NCBI GenBank assembly: GCA_035353855.1
Contig: DAOQAK010000030.1
Coordinates: 1 to 49,284 of the forward strand
Direction of reading: 5' to 3'
Origin: Bacteroidales bacterium
GTDB taxonomy: Bacteria > Bacteroidota > Bacteroidia > Bacteroidales > CG2-30-32-10
Length of the DNA stretch: 49,284 bases
The stretch's first letter is position 1. Each line of letters opens with the position of its first letter. Shown here in pieces: positions 17,005 through 25,531 of this stretch. Position numbers and translations under genes: made by a program. The notes beneath the pieces were generated by a model. The model had not been told where the DNA came from, did no database searches, and saw only the letters and a program-made list of their open reading frames with translations.

Positions 17005-19605
17005 CTAGTTGTTAAGGATATTTAGTTTGATTGTTTTCTGGAAATTATTTGAATAAATGCTTACTAAGTAAACGCCTGATGGTAGTGAGTGATTTGAGTT
17101 TATGTTAAATTTATTCAGGCCTTCTATACATTGAATGCTGTTAATGTCTTCAATCGTTTGTCCCAAGCAATTTGTGATTTTTATTTGAATTGTCTGATTT
17201 TTTTCTGAAGTAAAAACCACAAAAGCATCATTGTTAGTAGGGTTGGGGTATAATGAAATATTTTCTAAAGGATTTTTATTTTCAATTATTGAAACAAATA
17301 ATGTTACTGTATAATTTGCTGAGAACTCTGAAGTGTTCATTAATTCGTCAGTTGCTGTTGATGATAATAATTCACCATTGATGATTCCAGTAACAGTATC
17401 ACAGAAGTAGCCTGTGTTATCAGGTGTTACAGAGCCTAAATAAAATTTCCCGTCTCCATGTGAAAAAAAGTTTGCCGAAGCTTTGAATAATTCAACAGTA
17501 CATAATTCAGGATGATGAGTATCAAGAGTACCTTTAACAATCGTATAGTTCATGTTGCTGTTATATTCTGCTGAAGTTATAACAGGATAATTCATCAAAT
17601 CATTTGGGCCGGAATCATTATCACCTGCATCATTCCCATTTGATAAAGGCGGGAAGAGTTCTATTCCCATTCCTATATTATTCCACATTGAGTTTCCTGA
17701 AATTTTATTGTATTTTGAATTTGCATCTGCAATCACCACACCACCGGAATCGTTGAATGCAATTATGTTTCCGAAATTCACTTCACCAATGATATTATAT
17801 TTTGGTCCGTATGCAATTGCTATTCCTGCGGAACCGTTGCCCAAATCGGATGTTCCGTTAGTTGCTGTTCCGATCTTATTTGAAATAACAATATTGCTGT
17901 CGGCATTTTCATAAATTGCTATTCCCATTCTTTTGTTTCCGGAAATGACATTATTGCTAAACAAGTTATGTTTCGGATTTGTTGCAATGCCTATGCCTAT
18001 TGAATTTCCAAGTCTTAGTGTGCCGGTAATATCAGTGCCGATATAATTCCCGATAATCTGGTTTGAGTCGGTTTTCTGGTCGGCCATTTCAATTCCATCA
18101 TACCTGTTTCCTGAAATTATATTTTTATCCGAAGCATTAAATCCGCCGATAATATTGTAACGTGCCCCACCGGCTATAATCAGTCCAATATCATTTGGAA
18201 CAGTATCGGTGCCTGTTGCATTTGTACCAATGAAATTTCCTTTGAGTTCATTGTAGTTAGTGCCATGCGTTACAATAAAAATTCCATAACTCATATTTCC
18301 TGACAAAACATTTTTTTCAATTGAATTATGATTTGATGAAGCATCAATGCAAATGCCTGTAGCATTAGGTAATGAAGCATTTCCCGTTGCAGTTGTTCCG
18401 ATATAATTTCCAATAAGAGGATTACAAGAACAATTGCCGTAATAGATAAATCCATAAACACGATTGCCGGAGATAATATTTCTTTCACCACTTGTATAGC
18501 CGCCAATAGTATTATATTTTGCGGTAACGTTCACTTCAATACCATTCCCCTGAACGAGTGAGTCACCAATTTTCAGTCCACCATTACCGCTTGCATCAGG
18601 GCCAATATAATTTGCGGAAATTTTGTTGCTGTCGGAAGATTCAATGTAAATGCCTATTTCAGTGTTTCCTGAAATAACATTTCTTTCGTTTGCAGTTAAC
18701 CCGCCAATAGTATTATTGTTTGATTGGCTTTGAAAAAGAACTCCGGTATAATTACTGAGTATCTGCAATCCGCTAAAATCAGTGCCAATATAATTTCCTT
18801 TTATTTCATTATGCCTGCAAGTGTTGTTAAATGTTATTCCTGTATTTGTGTTCCCTGAAAGTATATTTCTTTCTGTAATTGTTGAACCGCCTATGATGTT
18901 ATAATTTGCTTCGTTAAGCATAATGCCGTCACCATTGGGAATGGCAAGCGTTCCCGTAGCATTACTACCGATATAATTTGATGTAATGGTATTATTATTT
19001 GATTTATCGAATATTATTCCAGCAAGTGTGTTTCCTGAAATTATATTTTTAGAAATAATATTTGATTTTGTATTTACATCCATTGCAATACCAATAGTAT
19101 TAGAATTGGCAGCGTTTCCGCTGTAATCGGTGCCGATATAGTTTTCTGTGATTGAATTTCCTGAGCTTGTTCCTCCATATCCTGTTATTATAATTGCATT
19201 GTTGAAACGCCCTAATGCAAAGCCTTTGATTACCGAATTGCTCGAAACAACACAAAATGCAAAATCAAGAAGATTTTTTCCATCAATATATATTTCGGGA
19301 CCGGATGTATTTGTGTTTCCCTGGCTTTGTGTTTGAGTTGTTGCATCAATAACGGTAGTTTTAATAATGTATGGCAAAGTGCTGTCGGGACTGATGGTCC
19401 ACACACCTGTTGAAGCATTATAGTTTGCATCACTTTTGGGAATGTTGAATTTTATTGAATCTGCTCCCGAACTGTATATCCATTGATTGATTGCCCAGCG
19501 CAAACTTCCGTTGCCGCTATCATTAGTGGTTGTTACTGTATACACATTACTTTTAATAAGTAAAGGGAAAAATATTAAAGCGAAAAAGAAGTAAATTTTT
19601 TTCAT
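17005..19605 (-). CDS. T9SS-exported parallel beta-helix repeat protein (large)
   Basis: First gene of the three-gene minus-strand operon, 866 residues. A signal peptide (MKKIYFFFALIFFPLLIKS) leads into TTTNDSGNGSLRWAI, then about ten repeats of roughly 60 residues with ERNIISGN, NKISANYIGT and GNGIM-type motifs (about 110-700), forming a right-handed parallel beta-helix. The C-terminal ~90 residues (ISLYPNPTNNDAFVVFTSE through SGVYLVSIYSNNFQKTIKLN) are a type A T9SS sorting domain. It is clearly paralogous to the 684-residue protein two genes downstream, sharing the repeat, the N-terminal motif and the DAGDxDSGPNxxMNYPVITSA block. Such proteins are usually surface polysaccharide-interacting or structural; no catalytic residues are evident. 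Confidence 0.88.
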   Translation of the reverse strand: MKKIYFFFALIFFPLLIKSNVYTVTTTNDSGNGSLRWAINQWIYSSGADSIKFNIPKSDANYNASTGVWTISPDSTLPYIIKTTVIDATTQTQSQGNTNTSGPEIYIDGKNLLDFAFCVVSSNSVIKGFALGRFNNAIIITGYGGTSSGNSITENYIGTDYSGNAANSNTIGIAMDVNTKSNIISKNIISGNTLAGIIFDKSNNNTITSNYIGSNATGTLAIPNGDGIMLNEANYNIIGGSTITERNILSGNTNTGITFNNTCRHNEIKGNYIGTDFSGLQILSNYTGVLFQSQSNNNTIGGLTANERNVISGNTEIGIYIESSDSNKISANYIGPDASGNGGLKIGDSLVQGNGIEVNVTAKYNTIGGYTSGERNIISGNRVYGFIYYGNCSCNPLIGNYIGTTATGNASLPNATGICIDASSNHNSIEKNVLSGNMSYGIFIVTHGTNYNELKGNFIGTNATGTDTVPNDIGLIIAGGARYNIIGGFNASDKNIISGNRYDGIEMADQKTDSNQIIGNYIGTDITGTLRLGNSIGIGIATNPKHNLFSNNVISGNKRMGIAIYENADSNIVISNKIGTATNGTSDLGNGSAGIAIAYGPKYNIIGEVNFGNIIAFNDSGGVVIADANSKYNKISGNSMWNNIGMGIELFPPLSNGNDAGDNDSGPNDLMNYPVITSAEYNSNMNYTIVKGTLDTHHPELCTVELFKASANFFSHGDGKFYLGSVTPDNTGYFCDTVTGIINGELLSSTATDELMNTSEFSANYTVTLFVSIIENKNPLENISLYPNPTNNDAFVVFTSEKNQTIQIKITNCLGQTIEDINSIQCIEGLNKFNINSNHSLPSGVYLVSIYSNNFQKTIKLNILNN

Positions 19606-19619
19606 AAATCTTATATATA

Positions 19620-19627
19620 CAAATTTA
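19620..19627 (-). promoter_or_regulatory. -10 element for the T9SS cargo operon
   Basis: On the minus strand TAAATTTG matches TAnnTTTG, 14 bases upstream of the first ATG of the operon. This gives a very short leader. Confidence 0.5.
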
Positions 19628-19866
19628 GCAAAATTTCTGAAGCCAAATTAATACAAGAAGATTCGTGAAGTTAACGGTATTATTGCCTGATTTTGTTTTT
19701 TATAAGCAGGTATTTTTACCTGTTTTTATAATTAATAGTTCTGTAATTATATTATGTGTGGACTAAAGTACTTTATAAATGAGGGTTTCAAAATGAGGTT
19801 GTTTAAAAAGTAATACCAATTGTTAATTTAAAATAGTCCAAAGGAAATTTTAAATTTTACAATGGT

Positions 19867-19930
19867 TATGCCGATGACATAGATGTTATAGTACAATTTA
19901 TTGGACTATTACATCTATGTCATCGGTATA
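19867..19930. repeat. Long hairpin with 20-bp arms
   Basis: TATGCCGATGACATAGATGT (19867-19886) and its reverse complement with one mismatch (19911-19930) enclose a 24-base loop. An outer pair AATAGTCCAA (19832-19841) and TTGGACTATT (19901-19910) competes with or nests into it. It lies in the 577-base gene-free stretch 19606-20182 between divergent genes. No T-tract follows on either side, so it is not a simple terminator. Confidence 0.7.
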
Positions 19931-19934
19931 ATTT

Positions 19935-20035
19935 AACCGCAAAGTCCACGAAGAATAAAGCAAAGTTCGCAAGGAAAATTATTTGCTATACAATACTTTG
20001 CGTTCATAGCGGATATCTTAGCGCTCTTAGCGGTT
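19935..20035. repeat. Intergenic repeat built of GCAAAG / CTTTGC / CTTAGCG words
   Basis: Begins AACCGCAAAG and ends CTTAGCGGTT (inverted, one mismatch). Between them are further related words (GCAAAGTTCGCAAGG, CTTTGCGTTCATAGCGG, CTTAGCGCTCTTAGCGG), giving a foldable element. I recognise this word pattern as a widespread Bacteroidota intergenic repeat. No gene is present. Confidence 0.5.
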
Positions 20036-20159
20036 CAAGATTTTTGACTTTTAAAACAACTTCATTAAAACTCAATGATATTGGGCTTTAGACCAAAATT
20101 TACTAAAAGTTTACCGAACTATTGAAAATAAAAAATTATAATAAATCAGTTTTAGCAAT

Positions 20160-20167
20160 TATCTTTG
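20160..20167 (+). promoter_or_regulatory. -10 element for the VWA-like membrane protein
   Basis: TATCTTTG fits TAnnTTTG and lies 15 bases before the ATG at 20183, implying a very short leader. Confidence 0.4.
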
Positions 20168-20182
20168 CCCTGATAATATTTT

Positions 20183-22276
20183 ATGAGCGGTTATACAATC
20201 ATCACCGAATATCCTTTATGGTTTCTTATTCTCTGTGTTATACTTGGGGCAGGGTTATCAACCTTGTTATATTTCAGGAATAAAAAATATGTTTTTACTT
20301 CTAAAATAAAAAAAATATTATTTGTACTTCGTTTTTTAGCAATAACAATAATTGCTTTTCTTCTATTGTCACCATTAGTAGAAACAATATCACGAAATGT
20401 TGAGAAACCAATTATCATTATAGCGCAGGATAATTCCAGATCAATTATTATAAATAAGGATTCTGCTTTTTATAAAAATTCGTATCCTGAAAAAATGAAA
20501 AGTTTTATTGATAAGGTCAGCGATAAATTTGAGATAAAGACATATAACTTTGGCGAAAAATTTAGCGACAGCCTTTCGTTCTCATATAAAGATAAAACTA
20601 CAGATATTTCTTCATTGTTTGATGAATTGCAAACACGATATACCAATCGTAATGTGGGTGCGCTGATTCTGGCTACCGACGGGCTATATAATAAAGGTAA
20701 AAATCCATTGTATGCTTCGGGTTTTGCATCGTTCCCTATATACACTGTTGCATTAGGCGATACAATGATCTATAAAGACCTTATTATTACAAAAGTTAAT
20801 TCAAATAAAGTTGCTTACCTGGGGAATAAATTTCCTGTTGAGATAATAATTACAGCTAATAAATGTAAGGGAAGTTCAACTAAGTTAAGTGTTACAAAGG
20901 GAAATGAAACAGTTTTTGAAAAATCACTCGATATTAATTCCGAATCATTTATTCAAACGATAAACCTTGAGATTGAAGCAAAATATAGTGGGTTACAACA
21001 CTATCATGTTTCAATTTCAGCATTGAAAGATGAAATAACTACAGCTAATAATTTCCAGGATTTTTATGTTGATGTGCTTGATCAGAAACAAAAAATTTTA
21101 ATTCTTGCCAATTCACCAAGCCCCGATGTTGCAGCTATTAAAGAGTCGCTCGAAAAAAATAATAATTATGAAGTTGATTTTTATCTTGCCGATAATTTTA
21201 CAAAAAGTATAAAAGGGTATAACCTTGTTGTTCTTCATCAATTGCCTTCAGCAAAAAATAATATTACCAATATTACCGATGCAATAAAAAAAGAAAACCT
21301 TCCGTCAATTTATATATTAGGTTCACAGAATAATTATACAGCGTTTAATGGATTAAAGACAGGATTAAATATTATTGTCAATACAAAAACTTCGCAAAAT
21401 GAAGCCATGCCGGTTATTAATAATGAATTTCCTTTATTTTTAATAAGCGATGAATTGAAACGTTTTACTGACGATATGCCACCATTGTATTCACCATTTG
21501 GTACATATAATGTTTCAAACACATCAAATATATTGTTCTATCAGAAGATTGGGGCGGTATCTACAAAGCAGCCTTTAATTTTGTTTAATGAATTGAATGG
21601 ACTTAAAACATGCGTAATTGCAGGCGAAGGAATATGGAAATGGAAAATATTCGATTATGCAAAAAATCAGAATCATGAAATTTTCAACGGGCTGATTAGT
21701 AAAATTGTCCAATACCTTGCTGTTACCGAAAATAAAAGCCTTTTCAAGATTACATGCAATCATAAATTTTATGAAAACGAAAATGTAGAATTTGATGCGG
21801 AAGTTTATAATGAAAGCTATGAATTGATTAATGAACCCGAGGTAAGTTTGACGATATATGATAGCTTAAATAAAAAATATCCATTTACTTTTTCTAAAAC
21901 ATCAAATGCTTATAGCCTAAATGCCGGCTTATTTCCAGTGGGAGCTTATCGCTATGAAGCTAATGTAAAAATAGGAGATAAGATTCTTACTCAAAAAGGT
22001 GTATTTAACGTGATAGCCATTAACATCGAGTCGTTACATACCATTGCTGACCATAAGACCTTATACAGTATTGCCGAAAAACATGGAGGTAAATTATATT
22101 ACCCGAATCAACTGGACGACCTTTTGAAAGCGCTTGAAAAAAGAGATGATATCAAATCGGTTTCATTCACACAGAAACGCTTGAGCGATCTTCTGAATTT
22201 ATTCTGGGTTTTTATAATTATACTTGGACTTATTTCTGCCGAATGGTTTATTCGTAAGTGGAGCGGAAATTATTAA
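20183..22276 (+). CDS. Membrane-anchored VWA-like domain protein
   Basis: 697-residue inner-membrane protein. Two N-terminal membrane helices (about 13-30 and 42-63) are followed by a VWA-like domain: IIIAQDNSRSI gives a MIDAS-type DxSxS (D-N-S-R-S), and VGALILATDGLYNKG gives the second metal-loop Asp. Residues about 305-360 (KILILANSPSPDVAAIKESL and VVLHQLPS) resemble a glutamine-amidotransferase-like fold without visible catalytic Cys. A last helix (about 668-686, LLNLFWVFIIILGLISAEWFI) returns to the membrane. This architecture is conserved in Bacteroidota and related to Bat/VWA membrane proteins; its function is unknown. Convergent with the cupin gene five bases downstream. Confidence 0.8.
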   Translation: MSGYTIITEYPLWFLILCVILGAGLSTLLYFRNKKYVFTSKIKKILFVLRFLAITIIAFLLLSPLVETISRNVEKPIIIIAQDNSRSIIINKDSAFYKNSYPEKMKSFIDKVSDKFEIKTYNFGEKFSDSLSFSYKDKTTDISSLFDELQTRYTNRNVGALILATDGLYNKGKNPLYASGFASFPIYTVALGDTMIYKDLIITKVNSNKVAYLGNKFPVEIIITANKCKGSSTKLSVTKGNETVFEKSLDINSESFIQTINLEIEAKYSGLQHYHVSISALKDEITTANNFQDFYVDVLDQKQKILILANSPSPDVAAIKESLEKNNNYEVDFYLADNFTKSIKGYNLVVLHQLPSAKNNITNITDAIKKENLPSIYILGSQNNYTAFNGLKTGLNIIVNTKTSQNEAMPVINNEFPLFLISDELKRFTDDMPPLYSPFGTYNVSNTSNILFYQKIGAVSTKQPLILFNELNGLKTCVIAGEGIWKWKIFDYAKNQNHEIFNGLISKIVQYLAVTENKSLFKITCNHKFYENENVEFDAEVYNESYELINEPEVSLTIYDSLNKKYPFTFSKTSNAYSLNAGLFPVGAYRYEANVKIGDKILTQKGVFNVIAINIESLHTIADHKTLYSIAEKHGGKLYYPNQLDDLLKALEKRDDIKSVSFTQKRLSDLLNLFWVFIIILGLISAEWFIRKWSGNY

Positions 22277-22281
22277 TCTTG

Positions 22282-22605
22282 TTACTTAATATGAACAGCA
22301 AGCCAGATACACTGCGGAACCGTTGATGTGTATGTAACCCGGTGTTTGCAATGAGCCGGAATTAAAATATAATCACCTTCTCGTAATTGCACTTTATTAT
22401 TTTCTTTTTCAAATAATATCTCAGCTTCACCTTTCAATAAAATAACCCATTCATCATCTTGCTGGTCGTACCATGTGTTTTCAGGGGTTGTATGTCCGGC
22501 AGAAACAATGCTTTCTATTTTTAAATTTTTATTTTCAAGAAGAGTATCAAATAATTCTTCTTTACCAGCAATATTATTTTTTTTGAAAAGGTTACCTGGT
22601 TCCAT
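22282..22605 (-). CDS. Cupin domain protein
   Basis: 107-residue single-domain cupin. The first cupin motif is visible as SAGHTTPENTWYDQQDDEWVILLKGEAEIL, with acid and His ligands partly changed, and the second as LREGDYILIPAHCKHRV, which has the P-x-H-x-x-H core. It probably binds a metal or small ligand in the cytoplasm. It follows the Sua5-like gene by 36 bases on the same strand and is likely co-transcribed. The family is too diverse for a specific function. Confidence 0.85.
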   Translation of the reverse strand: MEPGNLFKKNNIAGKEELFDTLLENKNLKIESIVSAGHTTPENTWYDQQDDEWVILLKGEAEILFEKENNKVQLREGDYILIPAHCKHRVTYTSTVPQCIWLAVHIK

Positions 22606-22641
22606 TGGAAAATAAAAAGGAGGATTTTGTATGAGTATGCT

Positions 22642-23262
22642 TTAAGAATAATCGTCAACGATTCCTTTTCCCTGACGTATGATATCGAATTCTTCTTTAG
22701 TACAATCAATAACAGTAGAAGGTTCTATGCCTCCAAAACCGCCGTCGATAACAATATCTACAATATCACGATAACGTTCATAGATAAGTTCCGGGTCGGT
22801 GGTGTATTGGAGTAAATCATCATTATCTTTTATTGAAGTGCTCATGATAGGGTTTCCCAGCCGGTTTACAATTTCACGGGCAATACTGTTGTCGGGTATA
22901 CGTATACCTACGGTTTTTTTCTTGCTTTCAAAAAGTTTAGGAACATTATTATTTGCATTCAGAATGTATGTAAATGGTCCGGGTAATGTTCTTTTCATTA
23001 ATTTGAAAACATCATTGCTGATTTGTTTTGTAAAATCAGATAAGTGACTTAAATCGTAACAAATAAAAGAGAAATTAGCTTTTTCAGGTCGTATACCTTT
23101 TATCTGTGCAATGCGTTCTACTGCTTTATGCTGGAAAATATCACAGCCCATACCATAAACTGTATCGGTGGGGTAAATAATAATACCGCCATTTTTCAGG
23201 CATTCAACAATTTGCCCGATATGGCGTGGATTAGGGTTTTCGGGATATAATTTAATTAACAT
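22642..23262 (-). CDS. Sua5/YciO/YrdC family protein (L-threonylcarbamoyladenylate synthase-like)
   Basis: 206-residue YrdC-fold protein. Motifs seen are GGIIIYPTDTVYGMGCD, RIAQIKGIRPEKANFSFIC, MKRTLPGPFTYIL, GIRIPD and GNPIMSTSIKDNDD, plus a C-terminal PSTVIDCT. The family makes threonylcarbamoyl-AMP for the universal t6A37 tRNA modification. The KRTLPGPFTYIL and ISNDVFKLMKRT segments are closest to the YciO branch, whose own role is less certain, so t6A synthesis is likely but not proven. No C-terminal Sua5 domain. It has its own -10 element and lies next to the SRP RNA gene, which is transcribed in the same direction. Confidence 0.88.
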   Translation of the reverse strand: MLIKLYPENPNPRHIGQIVECLKNGGIIIYPTDTVYGMGCDIFQHKAVERIAQIKGIRPEKANFSFICYDLSHLSDFTKQISNDVFKLMKRTLPGPFTYILNANNNVPKLFESKKKTVGIRIPDNSIAREIVNRLGNPIMSTSIKDNDDLLQYTTDPELIYERYRDIVDIVIDGGFGGIEPSTVIDCTKEEFDIIRQGKGIVDDYS

Positions 23263-23279
23263 AACATTGATTCCAGCTG

Positions 23280-23287
23280 CAAATGTA
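23280..23287 (-). promoter_or_regulatory. -10 element for the Sua5/YciO gene
   Basis: TACATTTG on the minus strand matches TAnnTTTG, 17 bases upstream of the ATG. Confidence 0.5.
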
Positions 23288-23392
23288 TTAGTTTTTTATT
23301 ATTTATATTCAATAATAAATTATTTTCTGTTTCTGAATTTGTCATCTATTATTGCTGAAGGAAGGAGTTGGAATTTTTTCCCTAAAAAAGAA

Positions 23393-23491
23393 GGGGTAAG
23401 CAACTTATATCGCACCGCTCAACCATTTTACCCTTGCTTCCTTCCGAACCTGGGGGAGTTCAACAGGAGCTGGTCGTATAAGACTTACCCC
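23393..23491 (-). ncRNA. ffs: Small signal recognition particle RNA (4.5S-like)
   Basis: Read on the minus strand, the segment contains the universal SRP domain IV: CCCCCAGG, then GGAAGGAAGCAAGGG, with symmetric and asymmetric internal loops. The outer stem is closed by CTTACCCC/GGGGTAAG at the ends (23484-23491 with 23393-23400). About 99 nt, typical for the bacterial small SRP RNA without Alu domain. It binds Ffh to target membrane proteins. A perfect -10 element lies five bases upstream of the expected 5' end. It occupies the core of the 327-base gene-free stretch 23263-23589. Confidence 0.92.
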
Positions 23492-23495
23492 GCGA

Positions 23496-23503
23496 CAAAA
23501 TTA
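23496..23503 (-). promoter_or_regulatory. -10 element for the SRP RNA
   Basis: On the minus strand TAATTTTG matches TAnnTTTG and ends five bases before the first paired base of the SRP RNA, which fits transcription start spacing. Confidence 0.65.
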
Positions 23504-23562
23504 TAAAAAGAAATGATATGTATAAAAAATATTTATAAATTTCTGAAATTACTATTAATTAT

Positions 23563-23570
23563 TACATTTG
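23563..23570 (+). promoter_or_regulatory. -10 element for the DUF4199/GT2/lipoprotein operon
   Basis: TACATTTG matches TAnnTTTG, 19 bases before the ATG at 23590. No exact -33 element is seen at the preferred distance. Confidence 0.5.
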
Positions 23571-23589
23571 CATATCAAACATTATTAAC

Positions 23590-24138
23590 ATGGAACCGTC
23601 AACAGAAACCAAAAAAATCAGCGTTGCCAGAAATGCTTTAAACTATGGCTTTTTGCTTGGTATTACCTTAATTATTTTATCACTGCTTTTTTATATATTG
23701 AATGTCGATTATCAAAGCGTTGCCCAATATATTAGTATTGTAATAATGATAGTTGGAATGATTATAGGCATTTTAGCCTACAGAAAAAACAATAATGGAT
23801 TTATTACCTATGGACAATCTCTGGGTAACGGAGTGCTTATTGGATTATTTTCAGCAATTCTCGTTTCAATATATACGATCATCTTTTTTACATTGATTGA
23901 TCCCGGAATGATAGATGTGATTCTTAGGCAGGCTGAAGAAAAAATGATTGAAAAAAATCCCAACATGACCGATGAACAAATTGAGATGGCGATGAGTTAT
24001 TCCCGGAAATTCATGACACCTCTGTCGATGGCAATATGGGGTACGATTATGAGTACAGTATACGCATTTGTTGCTTCCTTAATCATTTCAATATTTACCC
24101 GTAAAGTGGATAATTCATTCGAAGCTAATTTCAGATAA
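23590..24138 (+). CDS. DUF4199-type four-helix membrane protein
   Basis: 182-residue integral membrane protein. Four hydrophobic helices lie at about 18-37, 43-62, 77-105 and 143-165, and a polar, acidic loop (EEKMIEKNPNMTDEQIEMAMSYSRKF, about 116-141) sits between helices three and four. This is the Bacteroidota DUF4199 layout, including ARNALNYGFLLG at the N-terminus and NGFITYGQSLGNGVLIG after the second helix. Function is unknown. In many Bacteroidota it precedes a dolichol-phosphate-mannose-synthase-like GT2, as here (seven-base gap), suggesting a role with that enzyme. Confidence 0.85.
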   Translation: MEPSTETKKISVARNALNYGFLLGITLIILSLLFYILNVDYQSVAQYISIVIMIVGMIIGILAYRKNNNGFITYGQSLGNGVLIGLFSAILVSIYTIIFFTLIDPGMIDVILRQAEEKMIEKNPNMTDEQIEMAMSYSRKFMTPLSMAIWGTIMSTVYAFVASLIISIFTRKVDNSFEANFR

Positions 24139-24145
24139 AAATTAC

Positions 24146-25084
24146 ATGGATATTTCAATTGTTATTCCCTTATTAAATGAAGATGAATCCTTACCTGAAC
24201 TTTCAGCATGGATTGAAAAGGTTATGAATGAAAATAGATTCTCGTATGAAATTATTTTCGTTGATGATGGAAGTACTGACCGTTCGTGGGAGATAATAGA
24301 ACACCTTTCTGAAAAAAATAAAAATATCAAAGGAATAAAATTCCGTCGTAATTATGGAAAATCAGCAGCATTGAATTGTGGATTCCTGGATGCACAGGGC
24401 GATGTTGTAATTACTATGGATGCCGACATGCAGGATTCGCCTGATGAAATTCCTGAATTATATAAAATGATAAAGGAAAAAGGTTTTCATCTTGTTTCAG
24501 GATGGAAACAAAAACGCTACGATCCTATTACGAAAACCCTTCCCACCAAGTTATTCAATTGGGCTGCCCGTAAAATGAGTAAAATAAAACTACATGATTT
24601 CAATTGCGGGTTGAAAGCATACCGGAACGATGTTGTGAAAAATATAGAAGTGTATGGCGAAATGCATCGCTATATTCCTGTAATAGCAAAATGGTCGGGT
24701 TTTTCAAAGATTGGCGAAAAAGTTGTTCAACACCGTAAACGTCAATACGGAAAAACAAAGTTCGGGATGAGCCGGTTTATCAATGGTTTTCTTGATTTGA
24801 TATCTTTATCTTTTGTTGGAAAATTTGGGAAAAAACCGATGCACTTTTTTGGTTTATGGGGAACATTCCTTTTCTTTATAGGATTTGTAATTGCAACATA
24901 CCTTGTTTATGCAAAGTTTGCAATGGATTCCTATAAAATGACTGAAAGACCATTGTTCTACCTGGGTTTATTATGTATGATTATTGGTGCGCAAATGTTC
25001 CTTACCGGTTTTATTGCTGAAATGATTTCAAGGAATTCATTGGATAGGAATAATTATATTATCGAGAAAAAAATAAGTTTATAG
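24146..25084 (+). CDS. GT2 glycosyltransferase (DPM1/undecaprenyl-phosphate type)
   Basis: 312-residue membrane glycosyltransferase. The GT-A domain begins ISIVIPLLNEDESLPEL and carries VDDGSTDRSW, FRRNYGKSAALNCGF and TMDADMQD (the DxD metal site). HDFNCGLKAYRNDV lies near the catalytic loop. Two C-terminal membrane helices (about 232-258 and 272-296) end in a basic tail. This arrangement fits transfer of a sugar to undecaprenyl phosphate or another polyprenyl carrier for envelope glycans. It sits in a tight operon with the DUF4199 protein (7-base gap) and a lipoprotein (12-base gap). Specific sugar unknown. Confidence 0.9.
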   Translation: MDISIVIPLLNEDESLPELSAWIEKVMNENRFSYEIIFVDDGSTDRSWEIIEHLSEKNKNIKGIKFRRNYGKSAALNCGFLDAQGDVVITMDADMQDSPDEIPELYKMIKEKGFHLVSGWKQKRYDPITKTLPTKLFNWAARKMSKIKLHDFNCGLKAYRNDVVKNIEVYGEMHRYIPVIAKWSGFSKIGEKVVQHRKRQYGKTKFGMSRFINGFLDLISLSFVGKFGKKPMHFFGLWGTFLFFIGFVIATYLVYAKFAMDSYKMTERPLFYLGLLCMIIGAQMFLTGFIAEMISRNSLDRNNYIIEKKISL

Positions 25085-25096
25085 AAAATTAAACAG

Positions 25097-25492
25097 ATGA
25101 AATATAATTTATATTTATTCCTGATTTTTGGAATTCTTATTTTTTTATTTTCTTGTTCGGGTACTCCTGATAAAAGCAAGGCCACTATTGCTGAAGTGAA
25201 AAATATTAAGGATACTTTTAAAAATAATGACGATTTTTTTAAAGAAAAAATTATTGGTACATGGTCGGCATTTGAAACCGTAAGAGGTGAAACGATTTCA
25301 TTTGACAGCGATGGAAAATTTAAAGGATATGATGGACGTACCAGGTATGAAGGAACATGGGAAATTAAAGAGCATAAAATAAATTTATCTACAAACGGCT
25401 TATTTTACCTTGACATAAAAGACGACACGCTATATCTTGATTCTACAAAGTATATGCGTCAGCCGCCGGCATTGTCAGATAAGAATAAATAA
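25097..25492 (+). CDS. Small lipoprotein, lipocalin-like
   Basis: 131 residues with a lipoprotein signal: hydrophobic helix LYLFLIFGILIFLFSC with the lipobox Cys at about 20. The mature part reads as a small beta-barrel: IIGTWSAFETVRGETISFDSDGKF, then YEGTWEIKEHKINLSTNG, then LYLDSTKYMRQ, as in Bacteroidota lipocalin-like lipoproteins. It is probably anchored to the periplasmic face of a membrane. It ends the operon with the GT2. No specific ligand can be inferred. Confidence 0.75.
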   Translation: MKYNLYLFLIFGILIFLFSCSGTPDKSKATIAEVKNIKDTFKNNDDFFKEKIIGTWSAFETVRGETISFDSDGKFKGYDGRTRYEGTWEIKEHKINLSTNGLFYLDIKDDTLYLDSTKYMRQPPALSDKNK

Positions 25493-25531
25493 TATTTATT
25501 CTGAACTTTGAACTGAAAAAGTAGTTTAATT

